DNA of 64,000 nt, from contig CAMPDV010002010.1 in assembly GCA_946699065.1 (NCBI GenBank), positions 1 to 64,000 on the forward strand, read 5' to 3'. Source of the stretch: Loxodes magnus. Its lineage: Eukaryota; Ciliophora; Karyorelictea; Loxodida; Loxodidae. Each line of letters opens with the position of its first letter. The first letter of the stretch is position 1. The notes beneath the pieces are model-generated. The model was not told where the DNA came from, searched no databases, and was given only the letters and a program-made list of their open reading frames with translations. Made by a program: the position numbers and the translations under genes. Below are positions 63,201 through 64,000 of the stretch, piece after piece.

Positions 63201-64000
63201 ATCTATACAATCTTAGGAACTAAAACCCTTCTAATGTGGTAAGAACTATATGGATACTTAAACAAGATAAAGTACAAAAAACAATGACTAATAAGCTTTA
63301 GAGTGTTCTAGTTTATTCTAGTTACTTTGAATTTACTAGCAGAAAGGCAGAATAAAATAGTCCATGCTGCACTTTATTTAGTTATATTAGCTTTTCTTTT
63401 CCTCTATATTTACAAGACATAGCCTTGCTGCTACCCTAAACTAAATTCTTGAATGCTAATTTTTCTTGGTTGCAATTTTTGAATTTCAATAGTATAAATA
63501 ATTTGAATGGAAGTTACTTCTAATGAAATTCTTAAAAATATCTATATTTTAGTAAATGGGCTAGGATGTAGCTTAATAATTTTAATAGGGTTTAGATTAT
63601 AATTGAAATAAAAAACCTTAATTACTATCTTTGAGTTAGACGAAACCTATTTATTCAGATGAACCTTTTAATGCAAGAGAGATTAAAATTTGCTACCTAA
63701 ATACATTATGAATCAGTCTATTTTCCTTAATTTCAGATAATTCTTAGCTTTTAAGATACTAAATGATTAAAATTTTTTGTTTGAGTAAGAAAATTTTTCT
63801 CTTAAGCTTTATTTATATCACAATGTTATAAATAATGAATAGAACTAGTTCTTATTTTAAGAATAATAAAGCATCAGTCCTTCAGAGCTAACTGGAAATT
63901 TTAAAAATGTACAAAGAAAAAGAACTAAAACTCTGGAAGAAACAAGAGAATAACTTTAAAAAAGCTAAGAAGCTAAAGCATATCCTCCTGCTGCATCTTC
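60249..64000 (+). CDS. LIVBP/ANF-receptor-like multi-pass membrane receptor (copy D, cut by window end)
   Basis: The ATG at 60249 opens MKAKLSIFLIILVIVKVKA, nearly identical to copy B, and the frame is intact to the window end (1250 residues shown). It has the same parts: signal peptide, two LIVBP-like regions, membrane segments and EF-hand-type loop (about residues 945-956). The 68-residue stretch from MSSWDF is identical to copy B. Between about 61447 and 61560, however, it is identical to copy C where B differs at several sites, suggesting gene conversion among copies. The C-terminal tail ends AKAYPPAASS at the window edge; the stop lies outside. Confidence 0.85.

Larger units (their letters stand above)
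55805..64000 (+). repeat. Large inverted repeat, right arm (runs off the window)
   Basis: Colinear reverse-complement match to 11982-21275, ordered tRNA-Leu, tRNA-Arg, RNA candidate, zinc-knuckle element, receptor copy D. The arm lacks the 611- and 744-bp left-arm segments and carries a private 252-bp one. Divergence is low, with scattered substitutions and small indels, so the duplication is recent. Confidence 0.9.

Overview
The window looks like nuclear DNA from a karyorelictean ciliate, most likely Loxodes or a relative. Intergenic DNA is very A+T-rich. Long proteins read through only if TAA and TAG are glutamine and in-frame TGA is tryptophan, while the same genes end in TGA. This fits the karyorelict code (NCBI table 27), in which UGA is both Trp and stop. 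One gene needs a 17-nt GT-AG intron, and frame arithmetic supports it. Standard-code ORFs in the window are only fragments. The species is inferred; the code usage is seen directly.

Five copies of one receptor family dominate the window. Each has a signal peptide, tandem periplasmic-binding/ANF-receptor-like (LIVBP) regions and about nine membrane segments, with an EF-hand-type loop between segments 4 and 5. The copy at 37604-41530 (+) is intact, 11646-15737 (-) is intact but has lost its usual stop, and 60249-64000 (+) is intact but cut by the window end. Copies at 1688-5595 (+) and 48339-51796 (-) are decayed. The other protein gene, 28993-32702 (+), encodes a LamG-like, cysteine-rich, multi-pass surface receptor.

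A large inverted repeat frames the window. The left arm (about 11982-21275) and right arm (about 55805-64000) each carry a receptor gene, a short retroelement copy, a G+C-rich candidate structured RNA and a tRNA-Leu(UAA)/tRNA-Arg(ACG) pair. A third copy of the tRNA pair lies at 26461-26675. The arms differ by three large presence/absence segments (611, 744 and 252 bp), each bounded by short A+T-rich direct repeats, so they resemble clean insertions or IES-like segments.

Four loci carry short retroelement-like units with coiled-coil ORFs, CCHC zinc-knuckle sequence in most, simple-repeat 3' tails and target-site duplications of 9-16 bp. They cluster beside the tRNA pairs. No reverse transcriptase was recognised, so they look non-autonomous and LINE-like. 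Single tRNA genes are Val(CAC) at 45272 and elongator Met(CAU) at 55140. A second G+C-rich block at 43956-44287 is another candidate RNA locus. The remainder is A+T-rich DNA with no recognisable gene.
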